Origin: Oikopleura dioica
Taxonomy: Eukaryota > Chordata > Appendicularia > Copelata > Oikopleuridae
Direction of reading: 5' to 3'
Length of the DNA: 64,000 nt
Assembly (NCBI GenBank): GCA_907165135.1
Contig: OU015568.1
Coordinates: 8,316,501-8,380,500, forward strand
In this document: positions 23,302 to 35,693 of the stretch, in pieces
Position numbering within the stretch: the stretch's first letter is position 1
Layout: each line of letters opens with the position of its first letter
Notes under the pieces: model-generated
The model's input: the letters and a program-made list of their open reading frames with translations, nothing else
Databases searched by the model: none
What the model was told of the DNA's origin: nothing
Translations under genes and position numbers: made by a program

Positions 23302-25520
23302 GAAGGAGCTACAATAATATGTATGGATTGCTATATAATTTCACGAATTCGCAAGAAGACAACATCACCAAAAAATACACACCAAATATTTTTCATTGCA
23401 AAAACTTGCATCTACTCTAGAATCTGTATTTCAAATATTTCCTACTACTCATCGCTGTACATTACTGAAGAAAACCGAAAATTTTCAACAACTTTTTTTT
23501 CCTGTTTATTTAAAACACCGGCACAAAAAAAAACGTCCAGAAAATATTGAAAATAAAAATCATAAAAATGCAAACATGCGTTGATCAATTCTAGCGGCAG
23601 AATTCCAGACATGACAGGAGACATTTCCGGCCGTGGTCGAGTTAGAGGCGGATAAGATTGAAACGGGGTGGTAGTAGTTGATGGTCATTAGAAAACCGAG
23701 GACTGACCGTATCAGCGGAGATAGCTGCCGAGCCAGTGATAAGATAGCTTTTCGGTTCACGAGTAATAATCACAGTAAGACAGGGCTACTTTTGAATCGA
23801 AATTGTACTCGGAAATGTTTGATTCTACGGTCTTAGTAAAATAGGCTTAGACTCGAATTGGAATGGTCTTCAAAAAAGTCAAGTTCTCCAAGTAGATTCG
23901 ACGGGAGCGCACATCTTCCTTCTCCAGAAAAGTGGTGCAGAAGAAGTGCGCTGTTTTGATTGCGCCGGTGGTGGTGGAGTGGCTGGCCTCTCGCTGGATC
24001 TCCTGTTGAGTATCGTTGATGCTTTAATAGGCAGTTTCGCCCGTGCGCCAGTCTTAGCGCGCAGCTAGACCAACAACAACACCAAGAGGCCAGCACCACC
24101 ATGTCGAGCAAATATTTTGTTTGCGTTGTTTGTACCTTCTTTAGAATAAATAAAAATTGTTTAGCCTAAATTTCTTCGAGCTCTGTAATTAAGCGATTTC
24201 TCGAGTTTCTCATTGAAGGTAAGGTGTTCTCTTATCCTAACATTTGCTCTTTGATAGGAAGCACTGTGCAACCAACAGTTGGTATCAAAGAAGTATGAAC
24301 AATTTCGATATAAACATATGTAAAAATATAATCATACCGGTATGCAATATTGTTTTCTATTTATCGTATCACTCAAATCGATAAGCTCCTTCTTCTGGAG
24401 TCTTGAGTTCTATTGAAGTATTGATGCTAAGAAAAAAAAATGTGGCGAAGATGTTTTGGCAAGATGATGCGTGGCGATTCGTGTTCCGTGAATTTTCGAA
24501 TTCGCGGCCTCGCACGGCTGCGAAATTATAGAGTTTGGGCCCGCGACGAATTGCAGAAGTAGACCGCATCAAAATTAGAAAACGCGCTCCCTTACCTTTG
24601 AGCCTCACCTTCTTTTTCGAGACTTAATTCAATCTGTCTCCCAGACACATCTAATCATCAGTCTCGTTTTTACGCCTCTTAAATTATTTGACGTTAAAAC
24701 ATAAAAAAAAATAAGATTTTCTTAGAAAGGCTTAAATTCTAAAAGCACTTTTTAAAAAAATTTAATCTCAAAAAAATAGTTTTTTCCGACTTAGAGAACA
24801 CCGAACTGCGACTGAACTTGACATCGACATTCATTAATTTTCTGGAATTTCTCCTCCCGCGCAAGCTTCTTTACTGGTAGCAGAGCAGCTACGCCGCGGT
24901 CGTCCCAGCTTTTTGGTCCGTAATTGGCACCTTCTCGCTGCAGCGATACCACCAAATCACCACCTCCAGAGAAATATTAGAGTCACAATAAACATCAGAA
25001 AATGCAGACCACCGCCTAGAGCTTTTGCTAATGAAGCTGCGCAGAATCGATGCTCCTTTTTCGAGCTCATTTTCCTTGCTCCACCGTTGTTTATAATTTC
25101 TAGCTGCCAAGTGGCTCTGAATGATACGTTCTCATCGAAAGCATCGAGCTGTCAGCAGGATCGCCCGTTTCCGGGAGGTAATGATATTTTAAATCCCCTA
25201 ATTTGTCGCTTCCCATGGTTTCTGAAGAGTCCCCATGCCGCCCATTAAAATTGTATTAGGCGACATCAAAGCAGCATTCTGGGGCGCGAGCGGCCGCGCT
25301 ACGTACCTATTACTGACATTGTTGCCAGATAAAACTGACCACACGCGCGTCCGGTCCATTCTCGGCCCGAGAATCTCGGGGAAGGCTACGGAATCTCGGT
25401 TGTCTTTGATTTGGATATCTGAAGAGTGGAAATTCACTGTCACCAACAGAGATGATTTATTAGTTCTTTATGCTCGATTTTTTAATACAATTGGTAGATT
25501 AAATTATGCTAATTTTAGGT

Positions 25521-25658
25521 CAGCACTGAAAATGTCACGAATTTCACGAAAGTCACGATAACATGTTTTTTTCGTGACATTTTCAGTAAAACTCTAGAGT
25601 TTTCGTGACATTCGTGACATTCGTTACATTCGTGACATTCGTGACATTTTCAGCACTG
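25521..25658. repeat. Short inverted-repeat element with CGTGACATT units
   Basis: The ends are near-perfect inverted copies: CAGCACTGAAAATGTCACGA at the left and its reverse complement with two changes at the right, ending at 25,658. Inside, the motif CGTGACATT is repeated in tandem about five times. Size and structure fit a miniature inverted-repeat element or a degenerate satellite. No open reading frame is carried and no clear target-site duplication is seen. Confidence 0.55.
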
Positions 25659-27111
25659 TCGTAATTTTATTATAGAAATCTGTTGTCTCTTATTTTATTG
25701 ATGGGAAGCAATGATTTTAATATCATTAATTAGATAAACTCTTCATTTCATAATCTACTGTGCTTAAAATGTCTATCCCCTGAATCCATATTCATTAATT
25801 TGAATAAATTTAGAATATTCGGTTCACTCTTGAATGAGGATAATTTCTTCGATTCTCATCTATTTCGCCATTCTCTCCCTGCGAGAAAGGCTCGAGGAAT
25901 GTTCAATGCCGTGATAATTACAGAGACAGTCGCGCATTTGAAATTTCCAACAAATTCTAAAAAAACCTTGAAACAACTGGTCACATCATTGGCGCTTGTT
26001 TTCGCAAATTCTACAAACAGACAGTTTAGTCTTATAATCTCAGTCGCTGGGTTTTCGATGGCGATTAGTATCTCGGATGTGGTTTGGTGGAGATATTGAT
26101 GGCACGGGGGACTGAGAGAGGGAGGATGTGGAAGAGGCGTACTTCCCCTTCGAGATTATCGTACAAATATGATAGTGTTCTAATTGGTCTAATTAGAGAT
26201 GTTAGCGGTTGTAAAATGCGGTTTCAGGCCTGCACTTGTCCTGATCCTGGGACTCTCTTGGACAATATTCACCTGAAAAAAGGGCGAAGTAAAACGATTT
26301 TTATTAAGAAAAAGTTTCGTAGTTTCGTTTTTATTCATCTATCATTCTACCTACTTCTCACTCCACCTGGGTTAAAAAAAAAGGACTTGAAAAAGGACGA
26401 GTCGAGTGCCAAGAGCCCACTGAAAAGAGTGATCTCAATTAATCAACGCCGAAATGGAATCTCTTGCGTCCTGGTGAGCACTCTTCACGGTGGAGCGACT
26501 GCCACCACTGTTGATTGATTTTCAACAAGTCAGTATCCAAGTCTTGCTACATATTTCATCTTGTAATTATTTAAACATATTTCTCCACATGACAATTTTA
26601 TCCCATGCTTAATCTGATCAAAGAACAAGAAACTAGAAAAATATATAAAGCGATTAATTGAATCTGTAATTGTGGTGTTGAGCATTTTCAGTTCTGCCGA
26701 ATCAGCGATAAAGTCGATGTCTACCAGACATTCTCTAGTCATCAGAGATTTCTGGAGAGCGCCCATCTTCGTTTGGTAATTTTCAATGAACACATTTCTA
26801 CACACAAGAAAATGAAGAAAAAAGCGTGAACCCTTGAGAGTAACGGCCAAAAAAGGGACTGAAAATTTACGACATTCCAACGTCGTGTTATCTCGGTAAG
26901 AGCACAGCTGAGCTCGGAATTCTTCTTTGGCAGCTTCCCCCTATCTCTTTTTCTTCTTCTTTAGCTTTGGATAACATCTTGAAGGGGAGATAAATTTAAG
27001 CACCTATCTATATCCAAAGATAAAGTAAGATTTATATCAAATAATGAAGATAATTTCAATCTATTTACGTCCAAAGATCATCGCTTTATTCAATCAAATA
27101 TAACGCTGAAA

Positions 27112-27353
27112 TCGGGAACCTGTGTAGAAAAGCTGAGTCAGGAGTTGAAGAGCTATTAGCTTTTAAAAATGAAAAGCCGCGTAGCGGCTTTTTTGAAAAC
27201 GAAGCCGCAAAGCGGCTTCGCTGATATTTTGAAATATATAAGATTTATTTTGTCGCAAAGCCGTTATGCGGTTTTGTTTTCAAAAAAGCCGCTACGCGGC
27301 TTTTCATTTTAGCTCTTCAAAGCCTGATTCAGGTTTTCTACACAGGTTGCCGA
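27112..27353. mobile_element. Miniature inverted-repeat (MITE-like) element
   Basis: Terminal inverted repeats of about 40 bp: the left end reads AACCTGTGTAGAAAAGCTGA and the right end is its reverse complement with a few changes. Inside are further inverted pairs, AAAAGCCGCGTAGCGGCTTT and its complement, so the whole 240-bp element can fold into one long hairpin. No coding capacity. The ends extend to about 27,112 and 27,353 with one mismatch. A target-site duplication was not found. Confidence 0.7.
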
Positions 27354-27731
27354 GCCCAGATATTACGAAACTTGGATCGAAAGAAGTGTCAGTAGCACTT
27401 CAAATACACAATCTCGTATTTCTTGTGGGGATGTGAGTCTCGGTATCCGCGGCTGGATTGTTCACGGGCTTGTCTCCCCATTCCGACAGAAATACCCGAG
27501 TACCTCCTTTTTCTCTGCAGATGGCGAAAAACTATGCTCGCCAAATAGTTTATGTACGATTATTCCGGGCTTGTTTTTTTTCACACCATTTTGAAAACTA
27601 CAATTTTGGTAAATTCCTGCAGGCTGCTGCAAAGTTGAATAATGAGGAAACGCAAATAGAACATGCATTTTTCAACGAAAAGTATGAAAATAACAAATTA
27701 AAATTATTTGCGAAAATGTTTATTCGACTGC

Positions 27732-28152
27732 CTACAAGTGATGGAGGTAGTAGATGTCGCTTCGATCTGGATCGTTTCCATCACCAGCGGGGACCATCCA
27801 CAAGTACTTCAGCAGCATTCTCGCTCGCTGGTCGTTTGTCCACTTTTGGGCCACGTGATCTTCCACTGGATTGCCAGTGACGCGCGCAGGGATGCGCTTC
27901 TCAGTCCAAAGGCTAAAGAATAGCTACTATAGATTTACTTCATTCGTTGATAACTTACATTCTTGCTGAACCAGGTTCGGTGCTAGCCATGGCGATGATG
28001 ATGGCTTTCACATTTACTTTACCGTCCCCGCCTTCCTTTCGGAGCTTGTAATCCTCGTTCTGCAGGTTGTATCCAAACACGTGGGGAGTTTGGTCGCGAA
28101 GAAGGAGATATCGTTGAGCACTCATCGTCGCTAATTCTCTCATTGAAGACAT
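27732..28152 (-). CDS. Small two-exon protein, unrecognised
   Basis: Exon 1 starts MSSMRELATMSAQRYLLLRD and runs to IIIAMASTEPGSAR. A GTAAGT donor then opens a 46-nt intron ending TTCTTTAG, and exon 2 continues in frame with ILWTEKRIPARVTGNPVEDH, then QKWTNDQRARMLLKYLWMV and a stop at 27,732-27,734. The protein is about 122 residues, hydrophilic, without a signal peptide or membrane segment. The canonical splice signals and clean frame across the join support a real gene. I do not recognise a family. Confidence 0.6.
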
Positions 28153-28269
28153 TTTCCAGCTCTTGATATAATTGCGATAATTTTGGCCGTTGCGGGCTCT
28201 TTCAATAAATAAAACGAGTCGAAAATTTTGATTTTTATCTAATTTATTTCTGTGAGGACAACTTTTTAG

Positions 28270-29012
28270 TTAGAAAAGTTTTATCATCTGATCATCATTG
28301 AACGCGTTTCGGCAGGTCGGGCAGATCTTCTCTTCCATCAGATTTAGACAACCAAGACAGAATCGATGGCCACAGGGAATCGCGATCTCGATGTGGTCAG
28401 TGGCATTGTAGGCCTCGAAGCAAACTTCGCAGGAGAACTTGTTTTTAACATCTATAATCTTATTAGGAAGTGAATATTTTTTCAGTGAAGTACCTTTGCC
28501 ACAAATCTCAGTCGTAAGAGTCAGAAGCTCAACATTCGTTGTCAAAGATTCTTCCTCTAGATTTTTTCGCTCGATCTGTAGTTCCTCAAGCTTCTTTCCC
28601 ATTGCTTCAATTTCTGCGTCAAGTTTGCACTTTCGATTACAATTTTCGAATGCTTTCGATTGCAATTTTTTGAGCTTTTCGAACTTGTGCCCGTAAACAG
28701 GTTCTTCACAGCAGTTCATCTTGAAGAAATCATCGAACGTCAAATCTTTGTTACAATTTTTTCTGGGACAAGAAAAAATAGCATCTGTATCGTAATTTTT
28801 CATCCAATCACTTCTGCTTTTCTCGCAGTTATTGCAATGCGATCGTTCGTCTTCGTCGTTAAGCCATTGAGCCTTCTGCATTGATGCTGTGAAACTAACA
28901 AAACTTTTTCTATGGAATTTAAAAAAGAAATTTACCCTCTACATGTGTAACAAGGCTTAACCTTCTTCACCGTTTTGATGAATGAGTTCTCTATTCGTTT
29001 ATAAGTTGTCAT
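28270..29012 (-). CDS. RING-finger protein, probable E3 ubiquitin ligase
   Basis: About 235 residues. Exon 1 (ATG at 29,010-29,012) encodes a basic segment ending KPCYTC. A GT-AG intron of about 38 nt leads to FTASMQKAQWLNDEDERSHC, so the cysteines CYTC, HCNNC and later SCPRKNC and CCEE may form a zinc-binding region at the N-terminus. A coiled coil follows (AEIEAMGKKLEELQIERKNL). The C-terminus is a C3HC4 RING: FSCEVCFEAY, then IPCGHRFCLGCL, then KICPTCRNAF. The arrangement resembles simple RING/coiled-coil E3 ligases. The substrate is unknown. Confidence 0.85.
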
Positions 29013-30155
29013 TTTTATGAAAAATGACGCAAAAATAATGTGTTGGAAACTGGGAACCTACTAAATACGAAATAAGCCGCTTTGCTTCTATCAGACTTTT
29101 CGCAATCGCGCTCGAAATCTTTCTCGACTGCTTTTGAGAATGAGCCGATCATAATTTTTGGAAAATAATGAAAAAGCAAGCGGAAGGCTTGAGTTTCTTC
29201 GGAAAAAGTGCATGGCTCTAGAATCGGTTGACCAGTGGCCAGCTGCGCCCGCTAAGCCGACAGGAGAGCTGACAGGCATTCACGATCCTGTGGCGGTGCG
29301 CGCCACCTTTCGTGTCCCGCCCGAAACACCCGACACCAGTAGCTCCAGGATTAAATGTCGCAAAATGATTGACGTTGTCGCCGATATTTCACTCGCTTGC
29401 CTTCAATTTCACTAAATCCCGTCCATTTGTCAGACCAAAGTGTTGACAATAAAAATAACGGACGAGAATATTAATATTCATTTATATACAGCTCACTGTA
29501 AAATTACAGGGCCGATTTACTCAATTTATCTTCAGAAAACTTTTGCTTTCATTTCTTATCAATCCTTAAAAATCAATAAAATCATCCAAATGAAAAGTTA
29601 TCAAGATGAAATCAAGGAAGAATCAAATTAAAATTATCCTATCTGGAAAGGCTTCATTTGGACTCCAAAAATTTTGGAGCAATAAAGAAGTAAAAAAGAG
29701 TGTTATTTCTAAAAATGAAATTTTATCAAGATAAAATGCCTTGTAAAATATCTCATCAAAGAATATTTTACAACTCATCTTCTTTAGAATATATTTATTG
29801 TGTTTTAAAAGTGCTTATGTTTCCATCTGAAATCAACCGTTACATGCTTTATTGCCCTTGTTCAACACAAGTTTCTACTATACAGAGGATAGTACAGTGT
29901 TTTGCACATGTAATTCTTTTCTGTCATTTTGTTATTTCATCAAATTATCAAAAATGCACGGATCAAACAGTGAAGATGCTTTCCCTCTTCTTCTGGTAGT
30001 ACAAGAGAGAAGCGTATCAAGCTATTGTTGCACTGTCCCAGTCCCCCGAGGGTCGGGCACCCGGCGATGGGATTACTCCGGGATTTGAGCATGTTCAGCC
30101 GATCTTCATTTCTTGTTCTCAATTTTAATTGCACAGTTACTAAAAGCAGTAAAAC
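29013..30155. other. Intergenic, no gene seen
   Basis: A plus-strand frame at 29,158-29,415 is somewhat GC-rich but has no recognisable domain or splice signals. The part from 29,430 to 29,950 is very AT-rich. A short GC-rich patch near 30,030-30,090 (repeated GGG/CCC runs) is unexplained. Confidence 0.5.
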
Positions 30156-31842
30156 ATGATCTTGTCCTCTTTTCTGTTATTTATAAAAGCAATTAAAGCA
30201 GCAGAGGATAATGTTCCAACCATAAGAGTAACGAAAATAGCCCATTTGGATATAACAGTCAATGGAGAGGCGCAGGAAAGAGGTTGAAAAATTAGCCGTG
30301 AAATTGATCTTGAGCTTCATGACTATGCCGTCAGGCAATTTTGATGTCTAGTAGACAATCTTTATCAACCTCTTGAAAGGGAACAGTAGACATAGGTCTT
30401 TTCGGCGACCAAGTTCCAAAAACCGTGAAAAACTTCGAGACACTTTGCCAAGGACTCAAACGAGAAGGCGACGAGCAAGTTTACTCTTACAACGGGACGC
30501 GGATTCACCGAGTCAACAAAAACTTCATGCTCCAAGCTGGCGACATCATAAACGGCGACGGGACGGGCTCAATTTCAATCTACGGCGATACTTTCGACGA
30601 TGAAAACTTCGACCTGAAACATTACGACGAGCAGTGGGTTTCAATGGCGAACAACGGGCCCAACACGAACGGATGCCAGTTTTTCGTGCTTTACGACGAG
30701 GCGAGATTCTTGGACAATGAACACGTCGTGTTTGCAAAGGAAACAGTTGCGCGATCTCGTATTTTTTCAATTAGGAAGCGAGTTTATCAAGGTTTTCGCT
30801 GACCATAGCCACGGAAAATCTCAAAACTCGCTCTCTTTCTCTTTCATTCTGTTTTTTTCAGGAGGCAAGATTTTTTATTCGATCGTGGATGACTTCATTC
30901 TGTTCTAGACGCAAGGACAAAATTAAGTCACCCCAATCTTAACGCTAGAAAAAAATGTAAACAGCTTCTTAAAATAACATCTTTATGGTTTTCTTTTCAT
31001 AAAAAAGAGTTAATAATAAGGGGATGATTGCAGTCAATTTTGGGATGTTTCATGCGAGTACTTCTTTTGTACTATTGTTTTAAAAATAGTCTGCTTTATG
31101 ATTTAAAAAAGACTCGATTGCTGGTTATGCTCAAGCTGGAAGCTCGTAAATAGACTGTAATTAAATATGCTGCGAGATTCTTCATCTGTAAACAGGTCGT
31201 TTACGGTTGGGATGTTCTTCTAAAATTACAGCTTCAAGAGACGACCGTAGACCCGGATTATGCAGAATACTTCGATGCTTTTCCAGGTTTAGCTCGATCA
31301 TCTTCAATCACACTTTATTCATCTTTTAAGAGGATTACGATGATGACGATTTCGACTACCCTGTCAATGATATCCGCATCGACGAGTGCTATCTTTCCAT
31401 TCCAGAAGGTATCGATCTCAAATTTGCTCTAGAAAACTCCTAAAAATGATCAGAACCAATCTACGTTCCTCTCAAACGACATACACCAGAGCCAGTGCCA
31501 ATGGAAGGTTACATGCCTGGCGAAGAAGATGAAGTCTTTGAGGACGAGTTGAAAAGAGATATCGATGAAGATGAAATAAGGAGACATGACGAGCTTGATT
31601 TTCCAGAGCTGTATCAGGAAGATGAGCCTGTCCAAGAAGGAACGGGTTTATGTAAGCTGATGGAACGATTCCAACATACAGATTACTAAATCTAGTAACA
31701 GTAGAATGATTACTAAAGTAATTATTCATAAATGCATTTTCCCACAACTTTACATAAACCAAACAAAGAACCGAAAACGCCCGAATCAGTGAAAATCGAA
31801 AAGAAAGACGAGGAAGAAGAAGCGCCAAAAGATGAGCTTTGA
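30156..31842 (+). CDS. ER-resident cyclophilin with acidic tail and KDEL
   Basis: Peptidyl-prolyl cis-trans isomerase of the secretory pathway. Exon 1 starts with a signal peptide (MILSSFLLFIKAIKAAEDN) and the first strand IAHLDITVNGE. Exon 2 gives VDIGLFGDQVPKTVKNFETL, NKNFMLQAGDIINGDGTG, VSMANNGPNTNGCQFFVL and NEHVVFAK. VVYGWDVLLKLQLQET then follows only if a GA-AG intron of 456 nt is removed (30,740-31,195). Acidic exons follow (EDYDDDDFDYPVND; GEEDEVFEDELKRDIDED). The last exon ends EEEEAPKDEL with an ER-retention KDEL and a stop at 31,840-31,842. The catalytic Arg and Phe of the usual FHR motif are changed (TRIHRVN), so activity may be altered. Signal peptide plus KDEL indicate residence in the ER lumen. 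The last donor (GTTTAT, not GTAAGC) is chosen because it keeps the frame. Confidence 0.87.
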
Positions 31843-32102
31843 TCATTTTTTTAAATGAAAAACACTTCATTTCCCCTTCCATTATGCCTTCATCCCTTTC
31901 TTCTAACAACAAATAAACACACATATTTTCACGGAACAATTGAACTGAACAGATGGAGCAGTATTTGCTGAGTCTTTTTCCGGCCATCCGGTGCAGAACA
32001 AATACAAATATTATTACGCTTGGCGGCTATTATTAGGTTCACGTATAAAAATGACCGGGACGAAATTGAATTCATCATTCGAAGATTGAAAAAATTGAAG
32101 AA

Positions 32103-32818
32103 ATGCTTTTTATTTTCGTCCTCTTCCTCGCTTCATTGGCTAAAAGCTCTTCTGTTAAAAGAGATACAAGTAAGATATAGGATCATTAACGTGAATTAGA
32201 GGTCGTAACAATTGAAATCGATTCTGAAGAGCTTTATTTGAAAGTATTTGAAAGTATAAATTCATAAAAATGAATATTTATAGCGGACGGGGATACGCTT
32301 GATCTCGTATTGCTGGAGGAAAACGGGTTCTCAGAGGAAGGGTCTGGATACAACGAGGAAAAACAGCTGAAAACAATTTTTTGGAAGAAAGGAGAGATGG
32401 AATCAACAACGACTGCGTTTGAGGTCTCAAACAGGAGTCGGATTACGAATAAGTTTACGAAGGAATTTCATATTTTTTTCATGAGCAATTGAATTAATCC
32501 ATACAAGCAGCAATACCACCAACTTAACAACGACAGCCAAAACAACAACAACGACAACTTCCATCGAAACAACAACCGAGCCGTCAATACCCTGGATCCT
32601 CGAAGAAAGCTGCATGGTTGCGGGAGATAGCTTGCACAAAGTCATGATTGCTAATCCAGAAGAGGTAAAAACAAGCAAAAATTTGACATCTGACGCGAAA
32701 ATTTCAGTGCGATCGATTCGTCTGGTGCTGGAAAGGGCGAGCGTACGAGATTCAATGCAAAAATGGATTTAAATTCGACAAAGAAACGAAAAAATGCTCG
32801 ACTGAAATCACCTGCTAA
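32103..32818 (+). CDS. Secreted mucin-like protein with chitin-binding (CBM14) domain
   Basis: Starts with a signal peptide (MLFIFVLFLASLAKSSSVK). Four introns of about 40-100 nt are removed. The middle part is acidic (LEENGFSEEGSGYNEEKQ), followed by a Thr-rich, probably O-glycosylated stretch (TTTTTTSIETTTEPS). The C-terminal domain has the peritrophin-A/CBM14 cysteine pattern: EESCMVAGDS, CDRFVWCWKGRAYEIQC, GFKFDKETKKCSTEITC, with the usual aromatic residues. Such proteins bind chitin or other matrix polysaccharides in gut linings or extracellular coats. In a larvacean it could be part of the gut or the filter house, which is an inference. The stop is at 32,816-32,818. Confidence 0.8.
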
Positions 32819-34167
32819 CTTTTTTTTGCTGCCTAAATACTCTTCTCTTGCTCGTTTTTACGCAAATAAAGCATTGAAAAATCGATCAACTTGTTCATTT
32901 TTTTCATAGAATTTTCTCCACATTCTATTGCGAAGATTCAAGTTATTTTGAGTTACAATTCAAAAAGCCGAACTTGATGATATCTGCAAAAGAGGTCGTT
33001 TATGGTTATCAATTATCGCGTGGAAAACGGTTTGTTTTCTCTTCAGGTTATCTCGGGTGGCGTCTGGTGCCTTGCTATACTCAGCTATTCTGCTTTGGTT
33101 GAAACTTCGGCCTGCTCCAGTGATTGGCGGCGCCGGGCGCAGCGTGTCGCCCCCAGCAGCACCTCCACCGCGCGCGAAGTTATTAGCCCCCACGAACCAA
33201 TTGATAAACACTTAGCCCTCAAATTAATTACAGTACGAAGAAATGGTCATTTCTACCATTGCTAATGAAATAAATTTATATCTTCGAAAATAGAGAAAAT
33301 CGCACAAGAAAAAAGAGAAAAATTTGACAAAACCTTTCAGAATTTAATTCAGAAGTATTATTTACGTCGGGAATTCCTAATCAAAAATCCATGAAAAAGA
33401 TCTGACCGTCTCTTTTAATCAAAGATCCAAAGCTCTTCAAAGCAGATGACCCCTCAAGTGTTTATTCTATTTATTAATGTTTAATTATGCAGCTCGCATT
33501 AAAATATTTCCGCGCAGATTTGTCCTGTCAGCTTTGTGAGTCAGATTTTTCAAGAGAGCCTTTTTTCACGCTCAGACTAAATTAGCACAGGAGCTCTTGA
33601 GATTTCCCTCTTCAACTTTTTGGTATACTTTTTGAGCTTCCTTCCTTTTTAACGGGAGATTTATAATTAAAAAGTCGATTTTTTTGCGGAGAAAAATGCG
33701 AAAAAGAGTCGATCTGGCCTTTCTTTCCGCATTTTTGCAGCATTTTAGCGGAATAAATAAATTCTTAACGTTGAAAAAACATACTAGCGGGAACAGCAGA
33801 AAACAAAGAGCAAAGAAAAACGCGAGCTCTCAGGCACGCTTGGCGTCACTGAACACACAATGGATTTTACGATGGAGGCTCTGGTGAATAACGCGTTAGA
33901 GAGAAAGACTTGAAATCGAGCTTGAAAGATGATCCTAGAGATAAATCGTCGACAGTCGAAGAAAATAAGAACTGAGTTAATTTTGGCGTCATTTTATTGA
34001 TGATTTTTTCAATCAGTTGTTCAGTAAGAGGCTAATCAAACAGAGAAGAGGGTCCTTTACGGTGTCAAAATGTCACTCAGTCAGTCATTTTTGGCCAGGC
34101 AGCTATTAGTTGAAATTCAAGCTCATGTTGAAGTCAGAATTCTTTTCAAATTCCAACTGTTTTAAGA
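32819..34167. other. Intergenic, no gene seen
   Basis: Lies between the CBM14 gene and Rap1. Open frames near 33,000-33,265 and 33,684-33,887 lack recognisable domains or splice signals. The Rap1 promoter and leader must lie in the right part. No repeats stand out. Confidence 0.55.
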
Positions 34168-35131
<964 letters not shown>

Positions 35132-35693
35132 CTCAACTACAGGCAGGAAGCTACTGTACTGTACTTATCTGTAATCTTCTCCCTGTTGATGGATATCTAT
35201 CATTATCTCTTCTCGCTCGATTTCGTTGTAAATAGCATCACCTGACGAAAATGAAAAAAGACCAAAAAGAAAAAGAAGAACCGTAATTATTGCAACAACA
35301 ACAACTACACCACCACCGCCGCACCAAAAAAAGACGCCATTACTCTTCCAACTTGTCACTTTGCTTCAATTTTCTACTTGAAACCAATAAAACAATATTA
35401 AATAATTCCATCATCATCCCTAATTTTTGATGATTTCTGCTTGGAAACCGCAAAAATTAGGGTCAAACATGACTTCCTGAGACTTTTCTGAAAGCAAATT
35501 TCTGAGAAAACTAATCACGCAGAAATTTCATAAGGCTTATCCTTTTATAATTGTCCCACTTCAATTGTAAAAACGGAGGTTTTCCATGGTTACGGCAAAC
35601 AAAAGGGCCTTCTGAATGTCTCGTCCATAATTGGGTCTGCGTTCACACTCAAACATGACATTTCTTCGAAAACGAGAGAAATAAGTTCAAAAG
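35132..35693. other. Intergenic, no gene seen
   Basis: Rap1 3' UTR and TRP-gene leader. An AATAAA-like signal near 35,390 may end the Rap1 transcript. A short GCC/ACC-rich patch is near 35,300-35,330. Nothing else is seen. Confidence 0.5.

Larger units (their letters stand above)
23302..27731. other. Gene-poor interval with small repeats
   Basis: More than 4 kb with no gene I can support. It holds two inverted-repeat elements listed separately (25,521-25,658 and 27,112-27,353). A minus-strand frame of 116 codons at 26,530-26,880 is free of low complexity but has no recognisable domain or splice partner. The rest is AT-rich and probably intergenic or regulatory. Confidence 0.55.

Noticed and set aside
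22778-23317. Single long frame taken as the full Dlx C-terminus
   Set aside because: Its last 45 codons give a non-Dlx sequence, while another frame gives the typical Dlx tail and a nearby stop; the long frame is right only in its first part.
26530-26880. Minus-strand frame of 116 codons with faint BTB-like pattern
   Set aside because: The likeness does not hold over the full domain and no neighbouring exon supports it.
29158-29415. Plus-strand frame of 85 codons next to the RING gene
   Set aside because: Somewhat protein-like but without splice signals, domain, or clear start context.
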